NCBI RefSeq assembly: GCF_028389875.1
Contig: NC_084667.1
Location: 56,708,570 to 56,772,569, forward strand
Reading direction: 5' to 3'
DNA: 64,000 nt
From: Rhea pennata
Lineage: Eukaryota > Chordata > Aves > Rheiformes > Rheidae
Below, in pieces: positions 62,601 through 64,000 of the stretch. Position 1 is the stretch's first letter; every line of letters starts with the position of its first letter. The notes under the pieces are model-generated. The model was not told where the DNA came from and did no database searches. It was given only the letters and a program-made list of their open reading frames with translations. Both the position numbers and the translations under genes were made by a program.

Positions 62601-62793
62601 GTCTTTGTGTTCCCAGAATACATCTCCCTGAAGGGCTTCCGAACTGTGGAAGTAGAAGACTATAAATGCTGGCCCTCCTACAGCCACCTGCGATGCCTGC
62701 TGTCTGTCCATGGTGCCGAGGAAGCTGCTGCAATTTGCAACTCCCAGTCCCAATGTCAGAGTTTTATTGTCACTCAGCAGAGGACATGGACAG
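56170..62793 (+). CDS. PKDCC-like: PKDCC/VLK-family secreted tyrosine kinase, second paralogue (3' end outside window)
   Basis: Joined exons: 56170-56649, 57071-57193, 59291-59562, 60732-60811, 60915-61019, 62617-62793 (1237 nt, 412 codons, in phase throughout). Human PKDCC has 493 residues, so about 80 residues and the stop should lie in one more exon past 64000. PKDCC (vertebrate lonesome kinase) is secreted and phosphorylates tyrosines of proteins in the secretory pathway and outside the cell; it acts in skeletal growth. Visible: signal peptide (about 11-32, an ALL repeat), glycine loop GWGFSK (92-97), ATP-binding Lys113 in ALALKS, helix C Glu146, LLDF catalytic-loop segment with Asp225, and DLDD (242-245) in place of DFG, the divergent form typical of this family. 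N-glycosylation motifs NAT and NET lie near 316-330. Chosen start has CCCCATGG context. Mammalian PKDCC sits beside EML4, not CYP46A1, so I infer the second paralogue, corresponding to the second Pkdcc gene of Xenopus. Confidence 0.88.
57071..57193 (+). CDS. PKDCC-like: PKDCC-like exon 2 (residues 161-201)
   Basis: Acceptor CTCCGCAG|CTG and donor TTAAA|GTAAGA, 41 codons. Encodes [40 protein letters not shown]: the hinge and start of the C lobe, strongly PKDCC-like. The following intron (57194-59290) shows nothing I can name. Confidence 0.9.
59291..59562 (+). CDS. PKDCC-like: PKDCC-like exon 3, catalytic core (residues 202-291)
   Basis: Acceptor TTCTCAG|ATT and donor TATCG|GTATGT (split Arg codon). 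Encodes [31 protein letters not shown] and a cysteine-containing insert ([38 protein letters not shown]). The canonical HRD and DFG triplets are replaced as in other PKDCC proteins. Confidence 0.9.
60732..60811 (+). CDS. PKDCC-like: PKDCC-like exon 4 (residues 292-318)
   Basis: Acceptor TTTTGCAG|GTA and donor AACAG|GTACGG. Encodes [20 protein letters not shown] then DILNAT. Too short to show as a long open frame; found by phase matching of splice sites. Confidence 0.88.
60915..61019 (+). CDS. PKDCC-like: PKDCC-like exon 5 (residues 319-353)
   Basis: Acceptor AATGTAG|GTG and donor AAAAG|GTACAT. Encodes [20 protein letters not shown] then [14 protein letters not shown]. Only 103 bases of intron separate it from exon 4. 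Confidence 0.88.
62617..62793 (+). CDS. PKDCC-like: PKDCC-like exon 6 (residues 354-412)
   Basis: Acceptor TTCCCAG|AAT and donor GACAG|GTGAGC, leaving one base for a further exon. Encodes [37 protein letters not shown] and [16 protein letters not shown], the conserved cysteine-rich C-terminal part of PKDCC. Confidence 0.9.
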
Positions 62794-64000
62794 GTGAGCT
62801 TGGGCCAGGACTGAAGGTCTTGTAGCAGGAGCGTGAAGCCAGTGACCACACGGTCCCCCAGCTTCATCATTCGTAAGTGGGGATAACACTGCTGCCCTCC
62901 TTCATAGTGCCTTGAGTGTACAGGTCATATAAGAGATGACTTTCTTGTTCTCAAGGCAGGTGGCTGCCATGGTGGCCATCCAGGTGTCAAGAGTATTTGC
63001 AAGGAGAGAGGTGCTCACATAAGAGAAAAAATGCACTCTCCTTCTGCGGATTTCTGCTGCCTTTCCAGAACGTATGATATTTTTCTGAATTTTTCTCTCA
63101 AATTTTTACACAGCACTGCTATGTCATGTTAAACAGTTACTTATTCCACATGGAGATGGCTTCATTTTGGTGTAGGTTAAACAATTCCTGTGGTATATAT
63201 AGTTTTCAAAAAGCTGTGGGGTTTTGTGAGATGAGAGCAGCTGTGTAAAAGTAGGTGGTTATTACTGTTGTAACTGGAAGAATTACAAGAACTTGTAAGC
63301 TGTTATCCTCTTTATCAAAGCTAAAGCCCCAAACCAATGGATTTCACAAATGTCCCTGTAATTAGCTCTGATTATAGCCTTTTATAGCTAGCGTGTTTTC
63401 GGAATTGTATTATGAATTACCTCATTTAGCTGACACTTCAATTGTGGGCTAAATTGTTACTCATAAAGTAAAACATTAAATGAGGTAAATGAGAGTTTTC
63501 AGTGACAGCGCTGAAGAGTCGTGCCTTGTCAGCTCACATGACGAATTCTGTTAAAACAACAAAAATACAGTCTTTCATGAGTTTGTGTGGAACTGGCATG
63601 TGTTTAACTATTGACATAACAGTGCTTGCTTTGATACAACCTAAATCTCTTAGAGCCAGTTTCGTACTAGCGATGGATGGTGTGAGTTCTGCTTGATGTG
63701 TCACATTCGGTCTCCTAACAGGGTGCATGCTAGATGCTGTGTTTAGTGCATGACCGGAAGGAACTGCACTTAAAACTGTGCAAAATGGTGCAGAGTAAGA
63801 GCCCGCGTAGAAGGGCTCATCCTTTCTGCAGTGCCACGCTGTGCTTGCCATCCAGCGCTGCGCCTGCAGTCTGTTACGTTTCTCTTGCTGCAGTTTTTCT
63901 TCCTCTCGTTTTTACAGTAAATCTTTGCAACTGAAGATAACGAAAGTGTGTGGCAGGCCTCTGAAATACTGACTGCCCAACTTTTCTGTTTGGATTAATG
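62794..64000 (+). other. PKDCC-like: Intron 6 of the PKDCC-like gene, running past the window end
   Basis: I searched acceptor-like AG sites in the required phase and found no segment resembling the PKDCC C terminus, so the last coding exon is placed beyond 64000. No other gene or repeat was recognised here. Confidence 0.6.

Noticed and set aside
62959-63130. Possible last PKDCC-like exon after the AG at about 62958
   Set aside because: The phase allows it, but the translation has no resemblance to the PKDCC C terminus and the acceptor lacks a good pyrimidine tract.

Overview
The window looks like bird (avian) nuclear DNA. It holds three multi-exon protein-coding genes with canonical GT-AG introns, GC-rich CpG-island promoters, short introns, and CR1 LINE fragments of the avian type (for example the CR1 3' end at 36545-36866 and reverse-oriented copies at 21153-21292 and 35059-35812). 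All three genes lie on the + strand, head to tail. No bacterial, phage, CRISPR or intact mobile-element content was seen.

Region by region. (1) 1-1270 is upstream sequence without a recognisable gene, followed by a CpG island (about 1270-2045). (2) 1684-22893 is HHIPL1, Hedgehog-interacting-protein-like 1: nine exons that join in frame to an 800-residue secreted protein with a signal peptide, a folate-receptor-like cysteine-rich region, a glucose/sorbosone-dehydrogenase-type beta-propeller and one C-terminal SRCR domain. (3) 22894-32600 is 3' flank and intergenic DNA. (4) 33168-47484 is CYP46A1 (cholesterol 24-hydroxylase) or a very close CYP46 paralogue: fifteen exons, 504 residues, with N-terminal membrane anchor, I-helix motif, ExxR and haem-binding cysteine. 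(5) 47485-55870 is 3' flank and intergenic DNA with old repeats. (6) 56170 to the window end is a PKDCC/VLK-family secreted tyrosine kinase: six exons (412 codons) are visible, and the last coding exon must lie beyond 64000.

The HHIPL1-CYP46A1 pair matches human 14q32, where the next gene is EML1. Mammalian PKDCC lies instead beside EML4 on human 2p21. A PKDCC-type gene next to CYP46A1 is therefore best read as the second vertebrate PKDCC paralogue (an ohnologue, like the second Pkdcc gene of Xenopus) that appears to be missing from the human copy of this neighbourhood. This is the most interesting content of the window. Its 5' region also carries a run of GGGGCC hexanucleotide repeats in frame with the kinase reading frame.

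The three genes do not form a pathway. HHIPL1 and the PKDCC kinase are both secretory-pathway proteins (HHIPL1 linked to Hedgehog signalling, PKDCC to skeletal patterning and extracellular tyrosine phosphorylation), while CYP46A1 is an ER membrane enzyme of brain cholesterol turnover. Exon boundaries were read by eye from splice consensus, reading-frame continuity and family knowledge; no alignment or transcript data were available.
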